DNA from: Tritrichomonas musculus
Taxonomy: Eukaryota > Parabasalia > Tritrichomonadida > Tritrichomonadidae
Direction of reading: 5' to 3'
NCBI GenBank assembly: GCA_039105265.1
Contig: JAPFFF010000049.1
Location: 496,001-560,000, forward strand
DNA length: 64,000 nt
Shown here: one piece after another, positions 54,509 through 64,000 of the stretch
Layout: each line of letters begins with the position of its first letter
Numbering within the stretch: the stretch's first letter is position 1
Position numbers and translations under genes: made by a program
Notes under the pieces: generated by a model
What the model saw: the letters and a program-made list of their open reading frames with translations, nothing else
Told to the model about the DNA's origin: nothing
The model's database searches: none

Positions 54509-57500
54509 ATAATGATGATGAACAAACATCATCGATAGAAAAGACAGCCGCGTTATATAATTTTGACTATAATAAAGGTAAAACTGATTTAAATTATAAA
54601 TATCATTTAGATTTATATAATGACACATTCAAGAAAAAATATACTGTTAAAACAAAGAAGGATAAATATCTTTCATTAACAAGTGATAAACCAGGTGAGT
54701 TGACGGATGAACAGAAAGAAAAAGTGATAGATATTATTCAAACAGCTGTTCGTGGTTATAATCAATATCGAAGTGATGAATTTCAAAATGCGTTATTAAC
54801 GCTTAATAGACATGCTGATCGTGAATGGACAATTCATGATATAGTGCTTGAATATGAAGATAACTATCAAGGAGCATTATTCTTTTGTCAATGTCAAACT
54901 TTGAAATACAAATTAATTGCTTTACTTCCAGATAAGGTCACAGAAATAAACGAAATTCCGAATTCAACGGATGGAAAGACAAAATTAGAAAAAATGTTAC
55001 GTGAAGCTGAAAAAGATGAGAGGTCATTTTTCTCTGTGACTTTTCAAGATCTACTCCGTTATTATAATCATATTACACAAGAAGTTCACGATGTTGATTC
55101 AATCAGAGACAAATTAGGAAAAAATTTCAAAGATTGTACAAATCGAATGAAGATTGAATTAATCAAATATGAATTAGAAACCGTATACGAATATCCAAAA
55201 GTGAAACTCAATGCAATCAATGGTGACAATTGGGAACAAATATTAGATAAATTAGAACGATTACAAAATGAGTTGAATTTAAAAATTAATAAATTCCAAG
55301 TAGATACAGTTGTCACTCGATATTGGAATGAATATGCAAGAACAGGGAATGCATTTAGTGATAGCACAGAACTTTTGAAATATAAAGAATACGATATCGA
55401 TGAGGCAAAGTATGAATTCTTATCAAAAATATGGGAAAAATGGTCAGGACAAAAAGATGATCTCAAAGGAACAACATTGAAAGAAAAAATCAAAAACTTA
55501 CAGATATTATGTGATGCATATTTTGATAAATATAATAGATTCCGAAGTGATCCCGTATTGATACAATTAATAAATGATCACTCTAATAAAGTTACTTGGG
55601 AAACTCTCATAAACAAATTTCAAACAGAAACAAATGTAGAAAAAGCAGTGTTTGATGCAAGAGCTTATGTTGCGAATGAAATGAATCGAGACCAATATGC
55701 AGTTATGCTACGAGATTTGGGTGAAACGGACAATGACTATTTAAAAATTGAAGACCCTCAACAACTTTTCAAATATTTGGAAGATAAGATTCAGAGATAT
55801 CATGAAAATAGAACAAAATGGACAACGTTCGATGCTGATAGACAGATTTGGAATTCGAATCATAAAGAAGATAAACTACCTGAATGGCAAAATGCTTATA
55901 AAAAATGGAAAGGTGATTGGGATAATGCATACGAAGCACTTCGTGCAAATGCGTTAAGTGTTTGGTATAAAAATGAGTTTGGTAAGGATTATGTATCAGA
56001 TAAAACGAATAAAGAAAAAGTTATCACATTAACTGATTTAAAGAATCGATATGACTCACATTATAAAGGAGTTGGGAAATGGAGGAGATATTGGAAAGAT
56101 TATGACAAAAGATTCAAAAAGAAAACGACTTTTGAAGAGATTGTTAACCAATTTCAAGATGATGTTGACGCTGCAGAAGACTATTTTCTTTATCATATTA
56201 TGAGAAGCAAATATAAAAATCAATTTGGTAAAGAGTTTGATGATCTGAAGAATCCAACACGAGAAGATATAAAAGATTTAGAAATTGAGGTGAAAAGATT
56301 AGATAAAGCTAAAAATAAAGCAGCAAATGACCAAAAACTAAGAGACTTATTTGAAGAATATCAAAGAAAATATCCAGAATCCGATACTGCTGTAGTTTCA
56401 ACAATACGTTCAATGTTGAACCAACATAATATGAATGTTGAAGAAACTAAATATTATCTAGAACTGAAAAATATTATCAAAGATTTTGAAACGAAATACA
56501 ATTATGTAATTTCTGATCACGATCTCATGGAAGGTGAGTATGGATCAACAAAAGAAGCACAAATAAAGAAATTAAAAGTTGAATATCAAAGATTTGAAAA
56601 TGAATATGATAAATTACAAAACTTTCCAAAAATCAAAGAATATTTAGAAATTTATAATGATGATTTAGGTGAAGGAAAGAGTTTATTAGATTTGTTTAAT
56701 AAAGAAGAGAATGATCATAATGCTTACAAAACTTATTATGAAATATTGATAACTGTTCATAACAAAAAGAATCCGAATAAAGCAAAAGATATCAATCAGA
56801 AACCTCAAAGTTATTCAAGAGCATGTGATGATTTGAAATTAGAAGTTGAAAATATTCTTGAAGCAATTAGAAAATTCGGTGGAAACAAACAATGGTCAAA
56901 ATTAACAAATGCAGAGAAAGATGAAATTGTGAAAGAATATAAAAATACCGAATATGGTCACGTTCGAATGGCAATGAAGAAAGATATTGAAAATTATAAC
57001 AAAAAGAATGATAACGAATTTAATTTCGAAGTTGAACGGAAAAAGTTTGAGAAGAAAGGGAAAGATTTATCATTACTTAATAATTATGTGAAAGCTGCTT
57101 TACAATATTCATATGATGAAAATTTAGATGATCTCATAAGTGAATTCAATGCAAATATTGACGATGAAAAATTGAAATTAGATTCAGAAAAACTTCAAAC
57201 ATACACAAATGCTTATGAAATTGTAAAATATTGTAAATTAACTCCATTACAGAAAAGATATGAAACTGCTTTTGGCCAAAAAATAACTTTGGATCAAATG
57301 ATGTATTACCCATATAAAATTCGTGATAAGGTTCAATGGAACATTCAAAACGAGAAAGATTTACAATTCGATATCGATACAGCTTATCACGCAAATCTCG
57401 CAAGAATTGTTCATAAGGAATCTCTAGAATTTCAAGGAATACCAAGAAAAAAACAAGAAACATATGAAGAATATATTGATAATTTACGATATAATCCGGC

Positions 57501-58594
57501 TACTCAACAACATGATAAAATTTCAGAAGACGAATTGATTGGTGAATATCAAATAGCGTTTAAATCCTTTGAGAAAGAAAAAACTGACACAGAAAAGAAA
57601 ATAATTGAAAACATCGATGCAATAAATAAAAATTTGGAAGAAGGTTCAAAAGTGACAAAAGATGAGTTGAAAGGATTAACATATTCAGCAAAAGATTTGG
57701 ATTATGTGAACGCAATTTTAGACTTCAAACCATTATATGAAAATCATTTTGGAAAAACAAAAATAAATGTAAAAGATATTGTTAATAAATTTGCACCAGA
57801 TAAGAAAAATATCGATTGGGTATATGTTTTAGAAAGTATTGCATTTATACCAATTTTAGATGATCATAATGCACTTCAAAAGAAGAAAGGAACAATGAAA
57901 ACAGAAGATGTTGCATTTGTTCATCAAAGTTATATCGAACCAGAAATAGCAAAAAGAACAGATAAAAAAGTGACAGTAGATGATATTCGAAATGCATATA
58001 TCAAATATAAAGAAAAAGTCAATACCGAAAAGAAAGAATTTTTCAAGAATCTATTAGAAGAATATCATAAACATATCGATGATAGTTCTGAAACATATGA
58101 AAAGCTAGCTGAGTTATATCCGTCATTGGATGATTTAGAAAGATATTTGAAATTGAATCGCTATATTGCAAAGACGAATAAATATTATCGAGATCTGAAA
58201 ACAAATTATAAGAAAGAAAATACTCTCTTAAAATATGATGATTATAAAGATAAACCATTGAATAATTTGGAACCAAGTATCATTCTTTTGCAACAAAAAG
58301 AGAATGAAGCAAAGAAACAATGGGATGATGAGAAAACCAAAGATGATAAAGAGAAAGAACATAAAAAGAAAGTAGAAGAGAAATTAAAAGATTTGAATTC
58401 GTATCGTCGAAAAATAAATATGACTGAAATTGGATTTGAAAGATTTAAGAATCAAGATACTGAAACTGCATTACATGAAATTCAAAATATGATAAATGAA
58501 GCTCAAGAAAAAGAAAGACAACAAAATCAAAATAATGGTAATACAATTGGTGGCGCATTAAGAAATACTGGATATACAAATCCATTCAATAAGC

Positions 58595-58650
58595 CCGCAA
58601 CACCAACAACCACAACACCAACAACCACAACACCAACACCAACAACCACA
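58595..58650 (+). repeat. Thr/Pro codon repeat in the giant gene
   Basis: CCAACAACCACAACA-type units encode TTTTPTTTTPTP, a probable flexible linker before the basic C-terminal tail. Confidence 0.7.
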
Positions 58651-59416
58651 ACAAATACAGATTTAACAATTAATGATGATTCAGAAAAGAAAGAAGAAAG
58701 TGTTTGGGCTAAACGTTATGAAGGTGGAATTACAAGTTTAATTCAACAAAGTTCGAAAGGTAATGTATCAATACGTCAATTATTGTTAGAACAACAAAAG
58801 AAAAATAAATTAAGTGGGAGACCAACAATAATGTCTCAATTCAATGAAAATCTTCCTTCTAAACCAGTTGTTCCATATCAAACAAATTCAAATATTAATA
58901 ATTTATTTTCATCTAAAACAACAATGACAGAAGAGAAAGAAACACCAATAGAAAAGAAACCATTAGTAAGTCCAATATCTGAAAAACCAATGACAATGAC
59001 AAAAATTGAACCAGGAAAGAAAATTAACTTATTACCTACAAAAGTTGACGAACCAGAAGTAATTCAAACAAAATCAATGACTCAAATTTTACCAAGAAGA
59101 GGTCGGAAAAATGCACCATTACGATTTAAAGTATTGGCTCAAAAACAGAAACCAATTGAAACAAAAATTGAGGAAAAGATTGATAATGATGATGATGATG
59201 ATGTTGAGGAAGATAAACCAAAGAAACCAACAATTAATACAAAAGCTAAAGGAAATAAGAATTTGAAGAAACAAAAATCAGAAAGAAGTAAACTTTTGAA
59301 AAAGAAGAAGAAAGAACCAAAAAATAAATTTGATATTGATATTGAAGCGAAAACAAAACCAAAAATAATTGATGAAAAAAGTACAATCGACAAACTCGAT
59401 CTATCAAAAACAAAAC

Positions 59417-59478
59417 CCGTGAAACCTATTATTGAACCCGTGAAACCTATTATTGAACCCGTGAAACCTATTATCACA
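59417..59478 (+). repeat. 21-bp tandem repeat, three copies, in the giant gene
   Basis: Unit CCCGTGAAACCTATTATTGA(A) encodes KPIIEPV. Copies are nearly identical, so the expansion is recent. Confidence 0.85.
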
Positions 59479-59581
59479 TCTGAAACTCCAAGTGTTATTT
59501 CAAATAATCCTCAATTAATGAAGTTCATGAATTCAAAGCTTTAAATTTATCTTCTTTGATTTTTATTTTTATTCAAAAATC

Positions 59582-60052
59582 ATGAGTAACGCAGAGATAA
59601 CAGAATTAAGAAAGTTGTTACAGGAATTCAAGAAACCAGAAAAGAAACCAAGAAAATTATCAGCATTAAATAAATTTAAGAAATATGTTATGGGAAGAGT
59701 TACTGAAAAAGCAATGGCTGAAACAAATTATGTTGATTTAATTCCAGTTGATAAAATGAGATTATTATGTAAAGCTTATCCAATTGTTTGGAATCAATTA
59801 GTTTTACAACCACTTTATCAAGAATATGGTTTAACAACAGAAGAAGAACAAAGAAGATATCGTGGAAATAAAACAACTCAAGAAGATTATCATAGAGTTG
59901 TTGACGGTTTAATTGAAAAATTGAAAACTGGACCAAAAGACGATAGACAACATTTTGAAGAAGATATTGAATCATTATTAGTAGCTGCAATTCAACAAGC
60001 ATCAGGTGAATTTGATGATGATGATGGAGAAGAAGAAATTACTGAAGAGTAA
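59582..60052 (+). CDS. Hypothetical 156-aa protein (element D)
   Basis: Begins MSNAEITELRKLLQEF, has a basic segment (KKPEKKPRKLSALNKFKKYV), a central helical domain with PVDKMRLLCKAYPIVWNQLVLQPLYQEYG and a strongly acidic tail. Preceded by TTTATTTTTATTCAAAAATC. No similarity found to A/B proteins. It lies between the giant gene and the ATPase, so it is likely a virion or assembly component. Confidence 0.65.
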   Translation: MSNAEITELRKLLQEFKKPEKKPRKLSALNKFKKYVMGRVTEKAMAETNYVDLIPVDKMRLLCKAYPIVWNQLVLQPLYQEYGLTTEEEQRRYRGNKTTQEDYHRVVDGLIEKLKTGPKDDRQHFEEDIESLLVAAIQQASGEFDDDDGEEEITEE

Positions 60053-60097
60053 ATTTTTATAACTTTTTTTACATAATTTAGTCGGAATTTAAAAAAT

Positions 60098-60961
60098 ATG
60101 AGTGACAGTGATTATTTCAGTGAGAGTGAAGAAGAAGAAGTTAATTTTGCAAAAGAAAACATTAGATCAAAAATAAAAGCAAGGTTAAAATCAAATTTGA
60201 GTCCAAAAAATGATTCTTTAATTGCTCCAATTCATGAAGATATTGTTGCTAAATATAATTCTGTTAATGTTATTGTAGGTAAACAAAGTATGGGAAAAAC
60301 AGTTACAGCGTTAGAAGAAATAATTAAAATTTCAATACTTAATACTCATCATTTATTAGTTTATGTTACAAAAGATGGTGAAGAGAATGATAAAAGTTGG
60401 TTATCATTGAAACCATTATTACAAATGCCAACAGTTGTAGTTAGTGAAAAAGATGCTGAAAAATGTATTGATGAATTATTAGCAGCAAAAAGTTTATATT
60501 ACAAAATTCGAAGAGAAAGAACAAAAAATAAAATTAAACAAGAACAACTCGATGATTTATTTAATGTTTTATTTGTTGAAGATTTTGATAGAGAATATTT
60601 ACATTCAATTGTATTATTTGATGATATTTCTAATTCAAAATTATTCTCATCTGAAGAATCATTTTTTAGTCAATTATTACGTAGATGTCGTCATACAAAT
60701 ATGTCTTATTTCTTATTAGTTCAAGGTTGGAAAGGGTTAAAACCACATATTAAAAATGAAATTAGTACATTATATTTATTACCTGGTTTTAATAAACAAC
60801 AATTACGTTACATTTATTCTCAAGCTGCTAGTAATTTAGATTTTGAAGACTTTTTTGATGCATTTCAACAATTAAATGAAATGAAACATGAACATCCTGA
60901 TGAACATCCAATGATTGTTATTCAATGTTCTTCAGGTGGTGATACATATATTAGGTCTTAG
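60098..60961 (+). CDS. A32/FtsK-HerA-type packaging ATPase, 287 aa (element D)
   Basis: Walker A GKQSMGKT (about residues 61-68) after VNVIV, Walker B SIVLFDD (about 173-179), and the C-terminal LLPGFNKQQLRYIYSQA segment that parallels FNGFSRQKMGYIYQQV of A and B. The acidic, Ser-rich N-terminus is also shared in style. Identity to A/B is low outside these motifs, so D separated from the A/B/C lineage long ago. It overlaps the convergent 100-aa gene by 11 bp. Confidence 0.87.
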   Translation: MSDSDYFSESEEEEVNFAKENIRSKIKARLKSNLSPKNDSLIAPIHEDIVAKYNSVNVIVGKQSMGKTVTALEEIIKISILNTHHLLVYVTKDGEENDKSWLSLKPLLQMPTVVVSEKDAEKCIDELLAAKSLYYKIRRERTKNKIKQEQLDDLFNVLFVEDFDREYLHSIVLFDDISNSKLFSSEESFFSQLLRRCRHTNMSYFLLVQGWKGLKPHIKNEISTLYLLPGFNKQQLRYIYSQAASNLDFEDFFDAFQQLNEMKHEHPDEHPMIVIQCSSGGDTYIRS

Positions 60962-61253
60962 AGTTAATAAAATTTATAACATCATTCAAAGTAATTTTAA
61001 TTTTTGCAATATCATCTTTTATCTTCAAAATTTCTGAATCGTCTTTTTCTTCTTCTTCATTGACCTTCTTTAACATTAATTCACCTTTGATTTTGGTTAT
61101 ACGATAACCTTGAATATGATACTTTTTGTTTAGTTTATGTGTTGTTTCTGAATCTAGTTGTTCTTTGTTCTTAGAATAGAATAAATTAAACTCATCCGTT
61201 GTGTTAAACTCTTTTAAATAATTTTGAATTGGTTCAATAATTTTCAATTCCAT
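60951..61253 (-). CDS. Conserved hypothetical 100-aa protein (element D)
   Basis: Counterpart of the 148-aa A protein: MELKIIEPI...TTDEFNLFYSKNKEQL...TTHKLN...YRITKIKGELMLKKV. It lacks the longer coil but ends similarly in an Ile-rich helix (LNDVINFINSKT). Conservation across diverged elements shows that the N-terminal domain is the functional core. Confidence 0.68.
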   Translation of the reverse strand: MELKIIEPIQNYLKEFNTTDEFNLFYSKNKEQLDSETTHKLNKKYHIQGYRITKIKGELMLKKVNEEEEKDDSEILKIKDDIAKIKITLNDVINFINSKT

Positions 61254-61304
61254 TTTAAAAAAAATAAAATTTATTTAAACATTTTTGAAACTATTTAAAA
61301 CAAT

Positions 61305-61436
61305 ATGCTGATTGAAATTCTCTTAGGAACGCTTGTTTTAATTGAATTAGTGAACACATTATTAAGAGTGATAAAACTTTTCCATCCTGATGATCCACCA
61401 ATAGATGAAGAAGTAAGAAGGCGAATGTATTCTTAA
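61305..61436 (+). CDS. Small membrane protein, 43 aa (element D)
   Basis: MLIEILLGTLVLIELVNTLL is a single hydrophobic helix; the tail HPDDPPIDEEVRRRMYS matches KPDEPPELSEEMRQKLYC of A in pattern and length. Here it lies apart from the ATPase start and between the 100-aa and 90-aa genes. It overlaps the convergent pVI-like gene by 4 bp. Confidence 0.72.
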   Translation: MLIEILLGTLVLIELVNTLLRVIKLFHPDDPPIDEEVRRRMYS

Positions 61437-61705
61437 GAAGCATGTTCTTTTTCATACGCAGGTTGTAAGAATTTGTCTTTTCCTGTTGCATTCCAAGATT
61501 GAACACGATCATTCACTGCTCGAATTCCTTTGCCAACATTACCCAAAATAGTTCCAGCAGTAGTTCCTCCTAAAAAAGTGTCTCCAAATTTTTCTACGGC
61601 TGGTGCAACGTAATCTGATGCAAATTGTAAAACTTTAGGCCCATTTTTCTTTGCAAAGTTTGCAATATCGGTTCCTATTTTTTTAATCCATGTTCCAAAA
61701 GCCAT
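61433..61705 (-). CDS. pVI-like small protein, 90 aa (element D)
   Basis: MAFGTWIKKIGTDIANFAKKNGPKVLQFA forms a basic amphipathic helix, followed by a Gly/Ala-rich hydrophobic middle (FGDTFLGGTTAGTILGNVGKGIRAVNDRV). Composition and position (divergent to the capsid gene) match the 84-aa A/B/C protein, although pairwise identity is low. Confidence 0.62.
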   Translation of the reverse strand: MAFGTWIKKIGTDIANFAKKNGPKVLQFASDYVAPAVEKFGDTFLGGTTAGTILGNVGKGIRAVNDRVQSWNATGKDKFLQPAYEKEHAS

Positions 61706-61781
61706 CTTTTTGAATTTCGTCTGTTTTTCATCTTTGAAAAAAATTGGCTTTTCGAATTTTTTAAATTCTTCATAAAAACAG
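61706..61781. promoter_or_regulatory. Divergent promoter region of pVI-like and capsid genes (element D)
   Basis: 76 bp with T-tracts in both directions (GGCTTTTCGAATTTTTTAAATTC toward the capsid gene in two segments; ATTTTTTTCAAAG toward the pVI-like gene). Same gene arrangement as in A, B and C. Confidence 0.45.
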
Positions 61782-63581
61782 ATGACATATCAAAACGCAC
61801 AATTTAAGAATTCAGGAAATGATGAAGGTGACATTTTAAACTTTTTCAATAATCATTTGAGGACATTAGTACAAAAGAATGGAGGTGATAATACTTTTTC
61901 AATTGTTGAGGAATTATGTCATGATAAAGATGAACCTATTCCAATTGGTACAAAAACAAAAATAAGATTAACTCATTCAGGCCATACAATATCTCAAATA
62001 GAAAAAGGTTTTATCAAATTAGATTTAGAAATGAAACTCAAATTAGATAAAAGTTTCGCAAATGCAACGGCATTAAATCCTTGTAAACATCTAAATTATA
62101 TCTTTATTGGTTTCAAAAATGCAGCAGAAATTATATCTGAATTACAATTTTGGGTTGATGGAAAATTAATTAATGGTTATCATCAAAGTGAAATGATTAA
62201 AGAAACTTTTGCATATAATTCAATTCGACCAAAAGATTCCAAAAATAATGCAGCTCATGCTCATTCATTATGGGAAAGTGTCAATTGTATGAGTCCAAAT
62301 GTTGCAGGTGTTTATGTTCCTCTCATTGCATTCCAGCCTGATACCATAGTTCCTGTTCATATGGAATTGAATATACCATTTACAGATTTGTTAGCTTTAC
62401 AAGCTTGGAGATTGTATCCAAATAGAATTTTAGGTGAAATTGAAATAGAAGTCAAATTTTCTCTTGATGCTCTTGTTTGGTGTCAACTTCAACCTAAAAA
62501 TGTTGGTGAAATCAAAAGATTTTGGGGATGGATAGACTCTGGGCAATTAGAATATGATGCACCAATATTGCCTATTTTAAATCACTTTTCTCAATACCGA
62601 GATGAAATCATAACTGTCAAAGCTGTGAAACATGTTGCAAACGACAGTATTAAAACCGAGGATATTACAGGTGGTGATAATCAAGAGTCTTATCCATGTG
62701 TATCAACAGTCTTAGCTGCGAAAAATGCACAAAACATAAATTACTGGCATGTTCAGATGAATAAGCTCAATCTCACGAATGATGATGTGACAATAGTGAA
62801 ATGTCGATCGAATTGTAGTGGATTTGGAGTCAAACCTGATGTAATTGAATCATTAATGACAACATTACAAGAACCAATCATCATTCCATCACAAGAATTA
62901 ACCAAATATCAATTTGATATGAGGGTAACAGGAGGAAGGATTGATATTTCAAAATCTGTTCCATTAAAGAATGCAACAAATATAACAATGATGTTTCCAG
63001 CAAAAACTACTCATTGTACTGTTTATAAAAATGTTATGTTGGAGCAATGTTGGTTATCAGTCAATAAAAAGAAATATCCAGAAACTTATTTTGATAATAT
63101 TTGGGATGGAAGATTTGTTCAATATCAATTAATGGCAAATGAATTAGATGGAAATATTGAACCAACAGATGAATTTGTTGAATCAATCTCAAAACCAATC
63201 AATAATGTTTATCCAAAACATATGCGTCTGGATAGTGATCCAGCTGAGAATGTGAGATTCTTTATGTCCCCATTTGATAACACAAGTTTCGGAATCAATT
63301 TTCAACTAGAACGTGGAAATTCTGGTTATGTTTTCGATGGCGTTGATTCTGGAAATCAAGCAGTGTCAATTGAATTCAAAGGAAATTTGATTAATGATGA
63401 TGTTAATAACGCATATCTGTATCCAGATTTCAATGTCTCTGCGACAAATGGGGTAACAATATCAAATCAAAAACAAACCCCAATTCCAGAAATGTGGATT
63501 TGTTCTGATACTTATTGGACTTGGTCAATTCAAGATGGAGTTCAATATTACCCACGAGGAAGACCAACTGGTTATGACTAA
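61782..63581 (+). CDS. Major capsid protein, double jelly-roll, 599 aa (element D)
   Basis: Homologue of the A/B/C capsid: HTISQIEKGFIKLDLEMKLKL parallels DHFISDVDKGFLTFHIKLDLQL; NIPFTDLLALQAWRLYPNRILGEIEIEVKF parallels NVPFDDLLALQAFDLFPNGIIGDLSIRF; HAHSLWESVNCMSPNVAGVYV parallels VHSLWENVSNYSQTVAGAYV. It lacks the PSP linker; the loop region (about residues 235-310) is unrelated to A/B. Ends RPTGYD. A second, truncated copy follows 31 bp later. Confidence 0.88.
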   Translation: MTYQNAQFKNSGNDEGDILNFFNNHLRTLVQKNGGDNTFSIVEELCHDKDEPIPIGTKTKIRLTHSGHTISQIEKGFIKLDLEMKLKLDKSFANATALNPCKHLNYIFIGFKNAAEIISELQFWVDGKLINGYHQSEMIKETFAYNSIRPKDSKNNAAHAHSLWESVNCMSPNVAGVYVPLIAFQPDTIVPVHMELNIPFTDLLALQAWRLYPNRILGEIEIEVKFSLDALVWCQLQPKNVGEIKRFWGWIDSGQLEYDAPILPILNHFSQYRDEIITVKAVKHVANDSIKTEDITGGDNQESYPCVSTVLAAKNAQNINYWHVQMNKLNLTNDDVTIVKCRSNCSGFGVKPDVIESLMTTLQEPIIIPSQELTKYQFDMRVTGGRIDISKSVPLKNATNITMMFPAKTTHCTVYKNVMLEQCWLSVNKKKYPETYFDNIWDGRFVQYQLMANELDGNIEPTDEFVESISKPINNVYPKHMRLDSDPAENVRFFMSPFDNTSFGINFQLERGNSGYVFDGVDSGNQAVSIEFKGNLINDDVNNAYLYPDFNVSATNGVTISNQKQTPIPEMWICSDTYWTWSIQDGVQYYPRGRPTGYD

Positions 63582-63612
63582 GATAAGATCTAAATTTTTT
63601 TTGCAAGATCAA

Positions 63613-63861
63613 ATGACTTATCAAAACGCTCAATTTAGAAACTTTGGAAACGATGAAGGTGACAATTTAAACTTTTTCAATGAACATTTAAGAAATTTGG
63701 TAGCAAAAAATGGAGGTGATAATACTTTTGCTATGTATTGTGAAGATTTCCATGATCATGATATTCCAATTGAAAAATTTTCCGAAAGAACTCGAATAAA
63801 ACTAACTCACCCAAATCATACAATATCTCAAATAGAAAAAAGTTTTATTGAAATGACAGTA
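63613..63861 (+). pseudogene. Second major capsid gene, truncated after about 80 codons (element D)
   Basis: ATG after AATTTTTTTTGCAAGATCAA. MTYQNAQFRNFGNDEGDNLNFFNEHL and HTISQIEKSFIEMT repeat the start of the preceding capsid with many substitutions. It is an old tandem duplicate, not an assembly artefact. The match ends near 63861 where GC-rich sequence begins, so the gene is broken by an insertion or rearrangement. Confidence 0.75.
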
Positions 63862-64000
63862 GTATCTAGTTGTCATGATTCCTGGTCCAAGGCCCAGGAC
63901 TCCTGACAACCCCCGTGAATGCCTCCACCCTGCCGAAACGCCCTCTAAAACACCCGTTAGCGTGACTCCTGACAACCCCCGTGAATGTCTCCACCCTGCC
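63862..64000. repeat. GC-rich 65-bp tandem repeat at the window edge
   Basis: GACTCCTGACAACCCCCGTG begins at 63898 and again at 63963 with one C/T difference in the visible part. It is far more GC-rich than any other part of the window and has no coding signal that I can support. It may continue beyond the window. Confidence 0.75.

Larger units (their letters stand above)
46751..59544 (+). pseudogene. Giant repetitive helical protein gene, about 3.85 thousand codons, broken twice (element D)
   Basis: One continuous coding frame is visible. 46751-50731 is open; a single TAA at 50729-50731 interrupts it and the same frame then continues to 53258. A 1,250-bp hAT-like insertion (53259-54508 including one target copy) follows. 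Removing its length puts 54509-59544 back in the same frame. Net coding length is 11,544 nt. The protein is charged and helical, with degenerate repeats of about 60-100 residues around a motif like Y-x-x-x-F-G-K-x-h-x-x-x-x-h (for example NEFGKDYVSD, NQFGKEFDDL, TAFGQKITLD, NHFGKTKINV). The C-terminus has a Thr/Pro linker, a KPVKPIIEP tandem repeat and many Lys. A tape-measure-like or scaffold role is only a guess. Upstream T-tract is TTTATTTTTATTGAAAA. Confidence 0.75.
45663..63861. mobile_element. Divergent Maverick-like element D (partial or degraded)
   Basis: Has homologues of the A/B/C ATPase, capsid, pVI-like, 148-aa and small membrane proteins, plus a giant gene, a 156-aa gene and others not seen in A-C. 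No polymerase, integrase or TIR is visible in the window; they may lie beyond 64000 or be lost. Boundaries are approximate. Confidence 0.75.

Noticed and set aside
54700-54702. Separate start of a 1,614-aa gene
   Set aside because: The codon is TTG and the frame is open upstream to the hAT-like insertion, so this is the continuation of the giant gene.
63898-64000. CRISPR-like array at the window end
   Set aside because: Only two adjacent copies of a 65-bp unit with no unique spacers; a plain tandem repeat in a eukaryotic context.

Overview
The window looks like nuclear DNA of a trichomonad protist, most likely Trichomonas vaginalis. It is very AT-rich and intronless, and it is packed with Maverick/Polinton DNA transposons: protein-primed PolB, retroviral-type integrase, A32/FtsK-like packaging ATPase and double-jelly-roll capsid genes. 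No rRNA, tRNA or CRISPR was seen. The species call is inference from element type and composition.

Layout. (1) Element A, 1-16605: a Maverick whose left end lies about 3.7 kb outside the window. Its right terminal inverted repeat (TIR) ends at 16605, inside the capsid gene of another Maverick. (2) Element C, 16606 to about 19775: a remnant of that interrupted Maverick, with a capsid gene fragment and five small genes. (3) 19776-22325: AT-rich DNA with a foldback element (arms 20028-20193 and 20929-21081). (4) Element B, 22326-42454: a complete 20,129-bp Maverick with identical 264-bp TIRs and a 6-bp target duplication TTGGAT. (5) 42461-45662: AT-rich flank without convincing genes. (6) Element D, about 45663-63860: a much more diverged Maverick-like element. 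It has its own ATPase, capsid, pVI-like and small membrane proteins, plus a giant gene of about 3.85 thousand codons that is broken by a stop codon and by a hAT-like insertion. The window ends in a GC-rich 65-bp repeat.

How the genes work together. PolB would replicate the element from protein-primed ends and the integrase would insert it with 6-bp duplications. The capsid protein, the small basic hydrophobic pVI-like protein, the ATPase and a fibre-like protein form a virion module, as expected for Polintons able to make particles. A KilA-N protein may regulate. I could not recognise the usual adenovirus-type maturation protease or a penton protein.

The most unusual observations are these. 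First, a family of tiny (27-bp) double-hairpin insertions, usually with 3-bp target duplications, so that each adds 30 bp and stays in frame inside essential genes; they differ between A and B. Second, the whole core between PolB and the opposite terminal gene is inverted between A and B. Third, the fibre centre and the capsid loop have been swapped as cassettes while the rest is nearly unchanged. Fourth, element D.
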